A stretch of 64,000 bases of DNA. Source: an uncultured Flavobacteriales bacterium (GTDB lineage Bacteria; Bacteroidota; Bacteroidia; Flavobacteriales; Weeksellaceae). A model generated the notes under the pieces. That model was not told the origin of the DNA and ran no database searches. It was given only the letters and a program-made list of their open reading frames with translations. Each line of letters opens with the position of its first letter. The stretch's first letter is position 1. Below, one piece after another: positions 18,725-27,205 of the stretch. Made by a program: the position numbers and the translations under genes. Where the stretch lies: assembly GCA_937973555.1 (NCBI GenBank), contig CALJKL010000019.1, positions 1 through 64,000 on the forward strand, given 5' to 3'.

Positions 18725-19921
18725 ATGGGTGCTTTAAAAAACAACGTTTCTTTTAGTTTAATGTTAAGCTTTATAGTATTCTCTATGCTGCTTAATTCTA
18801 TGAGCGTTATCATTCTGCAATTGTCTCAAAATCAAGAACAAAGCTATATTGGATTGGGTGTTTTAGAATTTTTCAAGGACATTCCTAATGCTCTAATCTC
18901 TATTTTTTTGGTAGATTATATCAAGAAATATAGTTATAGAAAAGCGCTAGCTTATGCACTAATAATATCCGCTGTTTGTAGCTTTTCATTGCCTTTTCTA
19001 AGTGAATTTTGGTTTCTTAAAGTTTGGTTTTTCCTCATTGGAATCTCTTTTTCAATCGGCAAAATTTGTGTTTTCAGCATCATGAAAAATGTGGCTAAAG
19101 ACGAAAAAGAATTTTCGTCATTAATGAATAAGACAGAGGCCTCTTTTGTATTCGGAATTTTTTTAGTAAACATAGAATTTGCACTTATTCTAAAAAGCGA
19201 CTACAAAGAATTTTGGAAACTTGGATTTTGGCTGGTAGGCATTATTGCACTATGGGGATACCGTCTATTGACAACATCTGATCTTCAAAAAGAAAATAAG
19301 AACGCTATAATACAGAATGATTTTTCATTTCAATGGAAATCATTATTCAGTCCTTATTTCTTATTGTTCTATAGCATTGTGTTTATGGTTATTTTTACAG
19401 AACAGATTTTTAATTCATGGTTGCCTACCTTTTATAGTAAAACTCTTAAAACCAATGCTTTTTTTGCATTGCAGGCATCTGCATTTCTTGCGCTTTTTTC
19501 ATTTTTAGGAAGAATAATTGCTATAAAGGCAGTACAGAAGATAACCCCCTTCAAATATTTTTATATTTGCGGCTTGATAAGCATTTTTTTGCTGCTTTTT
19601 TCATTTTTCTGGACAGAATATTCTCTGGAAAAAACCACACCATTGGTTTTCTTATTCCCTTTGGTAGGTGTTTTTATTTCGCCACTATATCCGTTAATCA
19701 ATTCAAAATTTTTATCCCATTATCCAGAACAAGCCGTAGGAAAAATTGTTTCCGTCATTATATTGTTCACCTCATTAGGAGGATCAATAGGCTCTATCAG
19801 TACTTCTTTCATTTTTCATAAAAATTTAGGAGAATATTATTTATTATTTGCTACAATTCCTTTAATTTTGATACTTGTTTTTTCTTTGAGACTTTCCTTT
19901 AAAGAAAAACAAACCACTTAA
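18725..19921 (+). CDS. MFS transporter (12 TM)
   Basis: This 398-aa hydrophobic protein has about twelve membrane segments and the overall pattern of the major facilitator superfamily. It has an acidic/basic central loop near residue 190 (SDLQKENKN) separating two six-helix halves. The specific substrate cannot be read. Its place, divergent from susC and directly before the Nudix regulator, suggests inner-membrane uptake of the mono- or oligosaccharide released by the GH30/GH3 enzymes (inference). The start is the ATG at 18725, close after the TTAAC array. The gap to the next gene is 14 nt, so the two form an operon. Confidence 0.85.
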   Translation: MGALKNNVSFSLMLSFIVFSMLLNSMSVIILQLSQNQEQSYIGLGVLEFFKDIPNALISIFLVDYIKKYSYRKALAYALIISAVCSFSLPFLSEFWFLKVWFFLIGISFSIGKICVFSIMKNVAKDEKEFSSLMNKTEASFVFGIFLVNIEFALILKSDYKEFWKLGFWLVGIIALWGYRLLTTSDLQKENKNAIIQNDFSFQWKSLFSPYFLLFYSIVFMVIFTEQIFNSWLPTFYSKTLKTNAFFALQASAFLALFSFLGRIIAIKAVQKITPFKYFYICGLISIFLLLFSFFWTEYSLEKTTPLVFLFPLVGVFISPLYPLINSKFLSHYPEQAVGKIVSVIILFTSLGGSIGSISTSFIFHKNLGEYYLLFATIPLILILVFSLRLSFKEKQTT

Positions 19922-19935
19922 TAGATACTAATCGT

Positions 19936-20676
19936 ATGAAGTTTGACGATTCCAAAAATAAAATAACCCTTCAGGAACTGATTGAGACAGAGAACTTTAT
20001 CAATCAGTTGTCTGTAGACTGTGTAATATTTGGCTTTCATAACAATAAGCTGAAAGTTCTTCTTTTGAAATATCACGAATTAGACTTGTGGTCCATCCCA
20101 GGAGGATTTGTTTTTGAAGATGAAAATCTGAACGATGCTGCAAACCGTATTCTCTATGAACGCACACACCTCGAAGATGTATATCTGGAGCAGTTTTATA
20201 CATTTGGAGACAAGAAAAGAACCGAAAAAAACCCTCATCGTCAGCTTTTAGAAAACAAAGGCCTTACAGTGAATAAAGACCACTGGATTTATAAGCGATT
20301 TGTTACAGTAGGATATTATGCCTTAATTGATTATACGCTTTCTCATACCTTCCCCGATTCTTTTAATGAAGTCTGCGAATGGTTTGATGTACACCATCTT
20401 CCGGATATGGCTTTTGATCATCAACAAATCATAGAAAAAGGCTTGAAACATCTTCGCAAAAATCTGGATTACAAGATTGTTGGAAGCAATCTCCTTCCGG
20501 AAAGATTCACCATGAAAGACTTGCAGAATCTTTATGAAACGATTTTGGATGAAAAATTTAGAAGAAATAATTTCCAAAGGAAAATGTTGAGTCTTAATAT
20601 TTTAGAAAGACATGAAAAATTCTTTGACGGCTCAGCCAACAAAGCACCATTTCTTTATTCTTTCATCAAAAAGTAA
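19936..20676 (+). CDS. NrtR-like transcriptional regulator with degenerate Nudix domain
   Basis: This 246-aa protein has an N-terminal Nudix-fold domain (about 25-160) and a C-terminal winged-helix-like DNA-binding part (about 165-246, LLPERFTMKDLQNLYETILDEKFRRNNFQRKML). The Nudix box runs from G57: E63 and R71 are kept, but the following positions read I72-L73-Y74-E75-R76-T77-H78-L79. Two catalytic glutamates are thus replaced by Ile and Arg, and the box glycine by His. This fits a ligand sensor, not a hydrolase. Related Nudix regulators in Bacteroidota control sugar-use genes (for example AraR of Bacteroides). It is the likely local regulator of this locus. Confidence 0.85.
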   Translation: MKFDDSKNKITLQELIETENFINQLSVDCVIFGFHNNKLKVLLLKYHELDLWSIPGGFVFEDENLNDAANRILYERTHLEDVYLEQFYTFGDKKRTEKNPHRQLLENKGLTVNKDHWIYKRFVTVGYYALIDYTLSHTFPDSFNEVCEWFDVHHLPDMAFDHQQIIEKGLKHLRKNLDYKIVGSNLLPERFTMKDLQNLYETILDEKFRRNNFQRKMLSLNILERHEKFFDGSANKAPFLYSFIKK

Positions 20677-20679
20677 GAT

Positions 20680-21525
20680 TTAGAACCTGAAAATATCTTT
20701 CGCTTTATTCCATGCCGCCTCAAAATGGAGAAGATTCAATCGATGTGGAATTTTCTCTACCTGTAAAAAATTGATCACCTGTTCGGTGGGCATGTTTCCT
20801 ACCAGATCATCTTTGGCATAAGGACAACCACCAATACCTTTGATGGCAGAATCAAACCTTCTGCAGCCTTGGTCGTAAGCCGCTTTCAGCTTTTTGTAAG
20901 AGTCTTCATAACGGTTATGAAAATGTCCTCCGAAATTGATCTGAGGATGTCTTGCCGGAATTTCTTTGAATAAAAACGAAATTTTTTCTACATCTCCAAT
21001 GCCAGTAGTATCAGAAAGTAAAATGCTTTCTACGCCGATTTCTACAAAACGGCTTGCCCAATAATCTACATCTTCCCATTTCCAGATTTCACCGTAAGGA
21101 TTACCGAAGGCCATTGAAAAATAAACATTGAGGGTTCGGTTTTCTGCATTTGTCATTTTCAGAATTTCAGCAATTTCGGCGAAAGCCCTTTCCTGATTTT
21201 TGTTGGTGTTACGGTATTGAAAGGTTTCAGAAATGGAAAATGGAAATCCCAAAATGTCTATGTTTTCATGTTTCAACGCCCTCTCTGCACCTGAAACATT
21301 GGCCACAATCACGGAAATTTTGGTGTTGTTTTTCTTTTGAATTTCTGGGATTACGTCTTTGGTGTCTGCCATTTGCGGAATGGCTTTAGGGGAAACAAAA
21401 CTGCCACAATCCAGCACATCAAAGCCCACTTCCATCAACGCGTTGATGTAGTCAATTTTTTGCTGGGTAGGGATTAATTCTCCCCAGCCTTGCATGGCAT
21501 CCCGTGGACATTCGGTAAGGAACAT
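20680..21525 (-). CDS. Hydroxymethylglutaryl-CoA lyase
   Basis: This 281-aa TIM-barrel protein of the HMGL-like family cleaves HMG-CoA to acetoacetate and acetyl-CoA in leucine breakdown. It starts with TECPRDAMQGW, the metal-binding Arg-Asp of the family. It carries DTTGIGDVEKI, GGHFHNRYED (His metal ligands) and GIGGCPYAKDDLVGN with the catalytic cysteine loop. It stands alone, without the acyl-CoA dehydrogenase or carboxylase genes of the leucine pathway beside it. It is convergent with the Nudix regulator, with only 3 nt between the stop codons and no terminator. Confidence 0.92.
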   Translation of the reverse strand: MFLTECPRDAMQGWGELIPTQQKIDYINALMEVGFDVLDCGSFVSPKAIPQMADTKDVIPEIQKKNNTKISVIVANVSGAERALKHENIDILGFPFSISETFQYRNTNKNQERAFAEIAEILKMTNAENRTLNVYFSMAFGNPYGEIWKWEDVDYWASRFVEIGVESILLSDTTGIGDVEKISFLFKEIPARHPQINFGGHFHNRYEDSYKKLKAAYDQGCRRFDSAIKGIGGCPYAKDDLVGNMPTEQVINFLQVEKIPHRLNLLHFEAAWNKAKDIFRF

Positions 21526-21614
21526 GATGTTTCTGTTTTTTCTTGTTTAAAATTACAAAATTTTTAATTCATTTTTTGATAAAATTTATTAGCCCTAACC
21601 TCAACCTAAATTTT

Positions 21615-21622
21615 TAAATTTG
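21615..21622 (+). promoter_or_regulatory. -7 promoter box of pepT
   Basis: TAAATTTG matches TAnnTTTG and ends 18 nt before the ATG at 21641. The 16 nt from 21615 (TAAATTTGTAGAAATT) recur at 24590 in front of the flavoprotein gene. Confidence 0.6.
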
Positions 21623-21640
21623 TAGAAATTAAATTCAATA

Positions 21641-22891
21641 ATGCAGACGATAGAATTCAACCACGAGTGGAAAATGAAACTTCTCCACCGTTTTATCAAT
21701 TATGTAAAAATCTATTCTACCAGCGACCCGGAAAGCGAGACTTGTCCGTCTTCTCCTCAACAGTGGGATATTGCCAAATATATTTTTCAAGAATTGCAGG
21801 ATTTGGGATTAGAAGGTGTTTCTTTAGACGACAATGGTTATATTATGGCTTACGTGCCGTCTAATATTGAGGAACAAGAGCCTACCATAGGGTTTATTTC
21901 TCATTATGATACTTCGCCGGACTTTAACGGAAAAGATGTGAATCCACAAATTTGGGAAGATTACAATGGAGAAGATTTGTTGCTGAATAAAGAAACAGGC
22001 TTTACGCTTTCTCCTTCCAAATTCGAAAATTTGAAAAACTATATCGGTCAAACATTGATTACTACAGACGGAACCTCTCTTTTGGGTGCCGACGATAAAG
22101 CCGGAGTTGCGGAAATAGTAACTGCGGCGGAATACCTTTTGGCTCACCCGGAAATTAAACATGGCAGAATTGCGATTGGTTTTACTCCAGATGAGGAAAT
22201 CGGTAGAGGAGCGCATAAATTTGATGTGGCGAAATTCGGGGCAGAATATGCCTATACCATGGATGGAAGTGAAGTAGGAGAGTTGGAGTATGAAAACTTT
22301 AACGCTGCAGGTGCCGTGGTAAAAATCAACGGATTGAGTGTGCATCCAGGATATGCTTTCGGGAAAATGAAGAACGCGACTTTATTAGCCGCAGAATTTG
22401 CGCAGTCGCTTCCAGCTAATGAAACACCTGCCACCACGGTAGGTTTTGAAGGGTTTTATCATTTAACAGACATCAAAGCAGATGTTTCTGATGCCAAACT
22501 GCAATACATCATCCGAGACCATGAAGCTGAAAAATTTGAAGCCCGAAAACAGTTTATCACCGAGAAAGTGGCCGCCTTTAATGCCCAATATGGAGCAGGA
22601 ACCGCAGAGCTGGAAATCAAAGAGCAGTACCGCAACATGAAGCAGCAGTTTGAAGGCAAAATGCACATTATAGACATTGCCGAACAAGCCATGAAAGATG
22701 CCAACATAGAACCAAAAATAAAAGCCATCAGAGGCGGAACGGACGGAGCCCAACTTTCGTACATGGGATTACCTTGCCCGAATATTTTTGCGGGAGGAGA
22801 AAATTTCCATGGGCCGTATGAATTTGTTGCATTAGAAAGCATGGAAAAAGCCGTGAAAGTGATTGTCAATATCGCAAAAGCGAAGAAATAA
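21641..22891 (+). CDS. pepT: Peptidase T (tripeptidase)
   Basis: This is an M20-family zinc aminopeptidase that removes the N-terminal residue of tripeptides in the cytoplasm, 416 aa, the usual length. Metal-site motifs are SHYDTSPDF (first zinc His), LLGADDKAGVAE (bridging Asp), TPDEEIGRGAHKFD (catalytic Glu and zinc ligand) and IRGGTDGAQLSYMGLPCPNIFAGGENFHG near the end. It is monocistronic, with a clear promoter box and a strong bidirectional terminator shared with thiL. Confidence 0.95.
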   Translation: MQTIEFNHEWKMKLLHRFINYVKIYSTSDPESETCPSSPQQWDIAKYIFQELQDLGLEGVSLDDNGYIMAYVPSNIEEQEPTIGFISHYDTSPDFNGKDVNPQIWEDYNGEDLLLNKETGFTLSPSKFENLKNYIGQTLITTDGTSLLGADDKAGVAEIVTAAEYLLAHPEIKHGRIAIGFTPDEEIGRGAHKFDVAKFGAEYAYTMDGSEVGELEYENFNAAGAVVKINGLSVHPGYAFGKMKNATLLAAEFAQSLPANETPATTVGFEGFYHLTDIKADVSDAKLQYIIRDHEAEKFEARKQFITEKVAAFNAQYGAGTAELEIKEQYRNMKQQFEGKMHIIDIAEQAMKDANIEPKIKAIRGGTDGAQLSYMGLPCPNIFAGGENFHGPYEFVALESMEKAVKVIVNIAKAKK

Positions 22892-22893
22892 AT

Positions 22894-22923
22894 AAAAAGC
22901 CTCGAATTTCGAGGCTTTTTTTA
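22894..22923. terminator. Bidirectional terminator between pepT and thiL
   Basis: AAAAAGCCTCGAA and TTCGAGGCTTTTT form a nearly perfect palindrome with T runs on both strands. It serves both convergent genes. Confidence 0.85.
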
Positions 22924-23979
22924 TTCTGATTTATTCAAAAACGCGTCCCAACCTTGGGCGGTTATTTGTGCCAGTTCGTTGCTACCACGCAGCACCATAT
23001 AGTTGCCTTGTTCTTCTTCTACGGCATGTCCAATCACCGTAAAATCTGGGTGGTTTCTCATTTTTTCGTAATCCGAAGGCGCTATGGTAAATAGCAATTC
23101 ATAATCTTCGCCACCACTTAATGCACACATCACCGGATTTAGGTTGAATTCGTCTGCGGTAGAAATGGTAAGAGAATCCATTGGGATTTTCTCTTCATAA
23201 AGACGGAAGCCCACTTTGCTTTGGTCAGAAAGATGAAGGATTTCTGAGGCCAAACCATCAGAAACATCTATCATAGAAGTAGGTTTAATATCTAGTTGCT
23301 CTAGAATTTTTTTGATGTCTGTTCTTGCTTCAGGTTTTAGTTGACGCTCCAAAATATAGTCGTAGCCTTCCATTTCGGGCTGCATATTGGGATTGGTAAG
23401 ATATACGGTGTGTTCTCTTTCTAGAATTTGAAGTCCCATGTAAGCACCGCCCAAATCACCAGTTACTACCAATAAGTCATTGGCTTTAGCACCATTTCTT
23501 TTAATGATATTTTCTTCTTTTTCTAATCCTATTGCGGTAATGGTAATGACCAATCCGGCATTAGAACTGGTGGTGTCTCCGCCCACCAAGTCTACGCCAT
23601 ATCTTTCGCAAGCGCGGTAGATCCCCTCATAAATTTCGTCAAAAGCTTCTACCGGAAAACGGTTAGATGCGGCAATAGAAACCAAAACTTGCGTAGGAAC
23701 AGCATTCATGGCGGCAATATCGCTAAGGTTTACCACTACGGCTTTGTAGCCTAAATGTTTTAAAGGGACATATCCCAAATTAAAATGCACTCCTTCAGCC
23801 AAGACGTCTGTGGTGACTACCACTTTTTGCCCATCAGGATTAATCACCGCTGCATCATCTCCTACCGCCACTTCAGAAGAAGCGTTTTTGATAGGGAAAT
23901 TCTCTGTAAGCCTTTTGATAAGCCCGAATTCTCCTAGGGCAGAAACCGGCGTTAATTGAGGTTTTTTATCTTCTAACAT
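22921..23979 (-). CDS. thiL: Thiamine-monophosphate kinase
   Basis: This enzyme phosphorylates thiamine monophosphate to thiamine pyrophosphate, 352 aa. It has the PurM/SelD-like fold: EVAVGDDAAVINPDG (magnesium/ATP site), NLSDIAAMNAVP, RYGVDLVGGDTTSS, VTGDLGGAYMGL, MIDVSDGLASEILHL and LSGGEDYELLFT are all recognisable. No other thi gene adjoins it. It starts 48 nt after the thioesterase gene on the same strand and may be co-transcribed with it. No separate consensus -7 box is seen in that gap. Confidence 0.95.
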   Translation of the reverse strand: MLEDKKPQLTPVSALGEFGLIKRLTENFPIKNASSEVAVGDDAAVINPDGQKVVVTTDVLAEGVHFNLGYVPLKHLGYKAVVVNLSDIAAMNAVPTQVLVSIAASNRFPVEAFDEIYEGIYRACERYGVDLVGGDTTSSNAGLVITITAIGLEKEENIIKRNGAKANDLLVVTGDLGGAYMGLQILEREHTVYLTNPNMQPEMEGYDYILERQLKPEARTDIKKILEQLDIKPTSMIDVSDGLASEILHLSDQSKVGFRLYEEKIPMDSLTISTADEFNLNPVMCALSGGEDYELLFTIAPSDYEKMRNHPDFTVIGHAVEEEQGNYMVLRGSNELAQITAQGWDAFLNKSE

Positions 23980-24027
23980 AATTGTATTCTCGTAAAGGGA
24001 TCTATTTCTAGACCCCCAATTTATTAT

Positions 24028-24528
24028 TTATCTGTTTAAATCCATCATTTCTGGAGTGATGTTCTCCGGGCGGAAAGGCAAAGCCTTAATGTCTTCTTTA
24101 GAAAGCAACTTGGTATTTTCGGTTTTGAATTCGTTCATCACCACCAAAATATCCTCCGGCGGAGTCGTTGCTTTTCTCAACATCATATCTATCCAAACGC
24201 CAGTGGCTTCAGCCGTGGCGCAATGTGTGCCATCCGGCAAATAGAATTTATGCGTAAACTGATAGATGCTGGCATCTTCAGAACTTCCGCTGATCTCTAG
24301 GCTCACCACCACCTCTTGGTCGGCATATATTTCCTTGAAAAAAGAATACCTCTCGTGCAGAATCACTGGTCCCACACCCCAACGGTTCAGTTGCGAAACC
24401 CCCATTTTATGTTTGGTCATAAAAGCCATTCTGGCTTGAGCGCAATATTGTACATAAGACGAATTGGCCAAGTGTCTGTTGGCATCAATGTCGCTCCAGC
24501 GAACTTCAAATTTATGGTAATAGATCAT
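24028..24528 (-). CDS. Acyl-CoA thioesterase, hotdog fold
   Basis: This is a 4HBT-type thioesterase of 166 aa from the ATG at 24528. The frame reaches 24561, but a -7 box lies at 24549-24556, so the transcript starts after that upstream ATG. The protein begins MIYYHKFEVRWSDIDANRHL, the canonical catalytic segment of the YbgC/FcbC-like family, with Asp in WSDIDANRH. The physiological acyl-CoA is unknown. It is divergent from the flavoprotein gene, and both promoters lie in the 88-bp gap. Confidence 0.88.
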   Translation of the reverse strand: MIYYHKFEVRWSDIDANRHLANSSYVQYCAQARMAFMTKHKMGVSQLNRWGVGPVILHERYSFFKEIYADQEVVVSLEISGSSEDASIYQFTHKFYLPDGTHCATAEATGVWIDMMLRKATTPPEDILVVMNEFKTENTKLLSKEDIKALPFRPENITPEMMDLNR

Positions 24529-24548
24529 TGTAGATGAATTTGAGTCCC

Positions 24549-24556
24549 CAAAATTA
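24549..24556 (-). promoter_or_regulatory. -7 promoter box of the thioesterase gene
   Basis: On the minus strand this reads TAATTTTG and ends 20 nt before the ATG at 24528. It decides the start codon. Confidence 0.55.
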
Positions 24557-24589
24557 AGCATTTAAACTTTCATAACTCTTTATTTATAG

Positions 24590-24597
24590 TAAATTTG
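24590..24597 (+). promoter_or_regulatory. -7 promoter box of the HI0933-type flavoprotein gene
   Basis: TAAATTTG ends 19 nt before the TTG start at 24617. That is the normal spacing seen elsewhere in this window and supports the TTG. Confidence 0.6.
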
Positions 24598-24616
24598 TAG
24601 AAATTTAGAATCAATT

Positions 24617-25825
24617 TTGAAAAAGAAAATCGCCATCATTGGAGGAGGAGCCGCCGGATTTTTCTGTGCTGCTAATATAGATCAAAACCTTTATGATGTT
24701 ATTATTGTAGAGCAAAACAAAGAGGTTCTCCAAAAGGTGAAAATTTCCGGAGGAGGAAGGTGCAATGTTTCTCATGCTTGTTTTGACCCTCGCGAATTGG
24801 TGAAATTCTATCCTAGAGGAAACAAAGAATTGCTCAGCGTTTTTCATAAGTTTCAGCCGGGCGATACCATGGATTGGTTTGACCAACGAAACATTTCGTT
24901 AAAGATAGAAGAAGATAACCGCATTTTTCCGGAAAGCAATTCTTCGCAAACCATAATCGATTGTTTTTTAAAAGAAATTCAACAAAAAAACTTCCAGATA
25001 AAAACCCAAAGTGTGGTTTTGGAAATTCAACAAAAAGAACAGCAATATCTTATCAAGACCAATTCAGAAGAAATACTGGCAGACTATGTGGTCTATACCA
25101 CAGGCAGCGCGCCTAAATCTCTGAAAACCATAGAAAACCTGGGGCATAAAATGGTATCACCGGTGCCTTCTCTGTTTACGTTTAACATTAAAAATGATGT
25201 TTTGCAAGATTTGATGGGAACCAGTTTTCTTTATGCAGAGGTCTCTATCCCGAGCCTGAAAATGGAAGAAAGCGGCCCACTGCTGATTACCCATTGGGGT
25301 TTATCGGGGCCAGCCGTATTGAAACTCTCTGCATGGAAGGCTAGAGAATTGGCCGATTTGAAATACCATTTTGACATCAAGGTTAATTTTTTAGGACTTG
25401 ACAGAGAACAGGCAGAAGAAATCTTCAAAACCTTTAAAGAAGAAAATCCTAAAAAACTGATTGGAAATTCTAAAATATTCGACATTACCAATCGTTTTTG
25501 GCACCGCATTTTATGGTTGGCCAAAGTAGATTTGGAAAAAAATATTTCTCATATTACGAAACAGGAGCTCCAAAAAATTCTCGAAAATCTTTGCGAAAAC
25601 ACCCTACAGGTAAAAGGAAAATCTACGTTTAAAGACGAATTTGTAACGGCCGGTGGAATAGATTTAAAAGAAATAGACTTCAAAACCATGAAATCCAAAG
25701 TCTTAGAAAATTTCTACATCGCAGGCGAGGTGCTCAATATAGATGCCGTAACCGGAGGGTTTAATTTTCAGGCTTGCTGGAGCGAAGCGTGGCTCATAGC
25801 ACAGGATTTGAATGCTAAAAACTAA
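24617..25825 (+). CDS. FAD-dependent oxidoreductase of the HI0933/YhiN family
   Basis: This 402-aa flavoprotein starts with a TTG codon. No upstream in-frame ATG is available and the dinucleotide-binding strand begins immediately (KKKIAIIGGGAAGFFCA). KISGGGRCNVSHA (about residues 42-54) is the family signature, and ITHWGLSGPAVLKLSAW and TAGGIDLKEIDFKTM are also typical. The C-terminal GEVLNIDAVTGGFNFQACWSEAW closes the FAD site. The reaction of this conserved family is not known. It overlaps the convergent DUF4403 gene by 4 nt at the stop codons. Confidence 0.92.
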   Translation: MKKKIAIIGGGAAGFFCAANIDQNLYDVIIVEQNKEVLQKVKISGGGRCNVSHACFDPRELVKFYPRGNKELLSVFHKFQPGDTMDWFDQRNISLKIEEDNRIFPESNSSQTIIDCFLKEIQQKNFQIKTQSVVLEIQQKEQQYLIKTNSEEILADYVVYTTGSAPKSLKTIENLGHKMVSPVPSLFTFNIKNDVLQDLMGTSFLYAEVSIPSLKMEESGPLLITHWGLSGPAVLKLSAWKARELADLKYHFDIKVNFLGLDREQAEEIFKTFKEENPKKLIGNSKIFDITNRFWHRILWLAKVDLEKNISHITKQELQKILENLCENTLQVKGKSTFKDEFVTAGGIDLKEIDFKTMKSKVLENFYIAGEVLNIDAVTGGFNFQACWSEAWLIAQDLNAKN

Positions 25826-27186
25826 AAACTCAATCCTTCAATTTTAAGATTCAGTTTTGCATTGATGTCAATAACTGCGGTCATAAATTCCGGGTGAATG
25901 AATATCTGATTGGGCTGTATGGCCAAGACTTTTCCTTGTAGTTTCAGACCTGTATAGTATTCTTTATTGAAACTATCTTCAATGCTTTTTTTAGAATTAT
26001 CTTCTATTTCCTGAAGTGGAATCCCAAAATCTTGTTCTATCATTTTCACAATTTTTCCTTCAAACAGCGAGGTAAGTGCTTTCTGGAAAATATTTCTCGT
26101 CTTCAGTGTAAAATCAGTTTTGGTAAAGGCAATTTTATGTTTTTGGGCATCATAAATAGGTAGTCCTTTTATAAAGGAAGTACCATTTACTTTTCCGGAT
26201 GTTTTCACTTCTATCACCACGTTGTCATTTTCGGGGTATACTTTAATTTCTTCTACCCGAATCTTGCTTTTGCCATTATTGAAATCAAAATCTTTTCCCT
26301 CAAACTGTTTTTTAGCAATATTGCTGGCTGCCGCAAAAGGAATGTTGGCGGTGGTTTTCATAGAAAACACATCTCCCATATTTTGAGAAGGAATATAGTT
26401 GGGGATAGTCTTTACAAATGGATTTCCCAAGGGTTTTATGCCGGTAAAGGTTTCTGAAAACAAATCGATGGAAATGGTAGACTTTATTTGGTCTGCATAA
26501 ATTTCGAGCGGGGTAAGTTTCAAAGACTGAGGCGTTATTTTGAGCCATGTATTGTACTGTTCAGAAATCTGAATGGGATTGGTGAAATTATTCCAAGCCA
26601 TCACTAGATAAGGCTGCAAATTCATTTTTTGTTGAATTTGAGTGTCAATAACAGCAGTAAAATCTTTTTGCTGCTTTACAAGGATGTCTTCTATAATAGA
26701 TGTAATAGGAATTTTTACTTTGCCAAAGTCTAAAACCGGTTTTTCTTTCCAGATAAAGCCAGCGGTAGAAGTAGACGTTTTTAGAGCCCAATTGGGTTGT
26801 AACACCAAAGAAGAAATAAAGTTCATGACCAATTTAAAATTGGTCTGCTGATAGCTGTAAACGCCCAAAGTTCCTATGCCTTTTTGTGCCCAAACTTTCA
26901 AAGGAACAGAACACATAAGGCGGTTGTTGGTTAAAGGCTTCAGGATGATATCACCATCTTTTTCTACTTTGGTTTTCAGTTGGTCATTATTATTATCCTC
27001 ATAAGATAAATCTTCATAAAGGGTGCCAGCAATTTGTAGGTTTACCAATCTTTGGATTTCAGATATCGGCAAAGACATGGGGATGGTAACAGCACTCTGT
27101 ATTTTGGGAAATTGATAACTAGTGGTCTGAGAAAAAGTCCATACACCAACCAAAACCAAAATGTATTTCAATTTCAATTTAATCAT
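25822..27186 (-). CDS. DUF4403 family protein
   Basis: This 454-aa protein with an N-terminal signal-like hydrophobic segment (about 5-20, YILVLVGVWTFSQ) belongs to the DUF4403 family, seen mainly in Bacteroidota. The predicted mature protein is beta-rich with long amphipathic strands, for example ITPQSLKLTPLEIYADQIKS. It is probably periplasmic or associated with the outer membrane. No catalytic motif is evident and the function is unknown. It follows the CDF transporter gene by 19 nt and is likely in the same operon. Confidence 0.8.
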   Translation of the reverse strand: MIKLKLKYILVLVGVWTFSQTTSYQFPKIQSAVTIPMSLPISEIQRLVNLQIAGTLYEDLSYEDNNNDQLKTKVEKDGDIILKPLTNNRLMCSVPLKVWAQKGIGTLGVYSYQQTNFKLVMNFISSLVLQPNWALKTSTSTAGFIWKEKPVLDFGKVKIPITSIIEDILVKQQKDFTAVIDTQIQQKMNLQPYLVMAWNNFTNPIQISEQYNTWLKITPQSLKLTPLEIYADQIKSTISIDLFSETFTGIKPLGNPFVKTIPNYIPSQNMGDVFSMKTTANIPFAAASNIAKKQFEGKDFDFNNGKSKIRVEEIKVYPENDNVVIEVKTSGKVNGTSFIKGLPIYDAQKHKIAFTKTDFTLKTRNIFQKALTSLFEGKIVKMIEQDFGIPLQEIEDNSKKSIEDSFNKEYYTGLKLQGKVLAIQPNQIFIHPEFMTAVIDINAKLNLKIEGLSF

Positions 27187-27205
27187 TTATGTGGAGAATA
27201 ATTTT

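Noticed and set aside
24529..24561. Longer thioesterase starting at 24561.
   Set aside because: The promoter box at 24549-24556 lies downstream of that ATG, and the domain begins naturally at the ATG at 24528.
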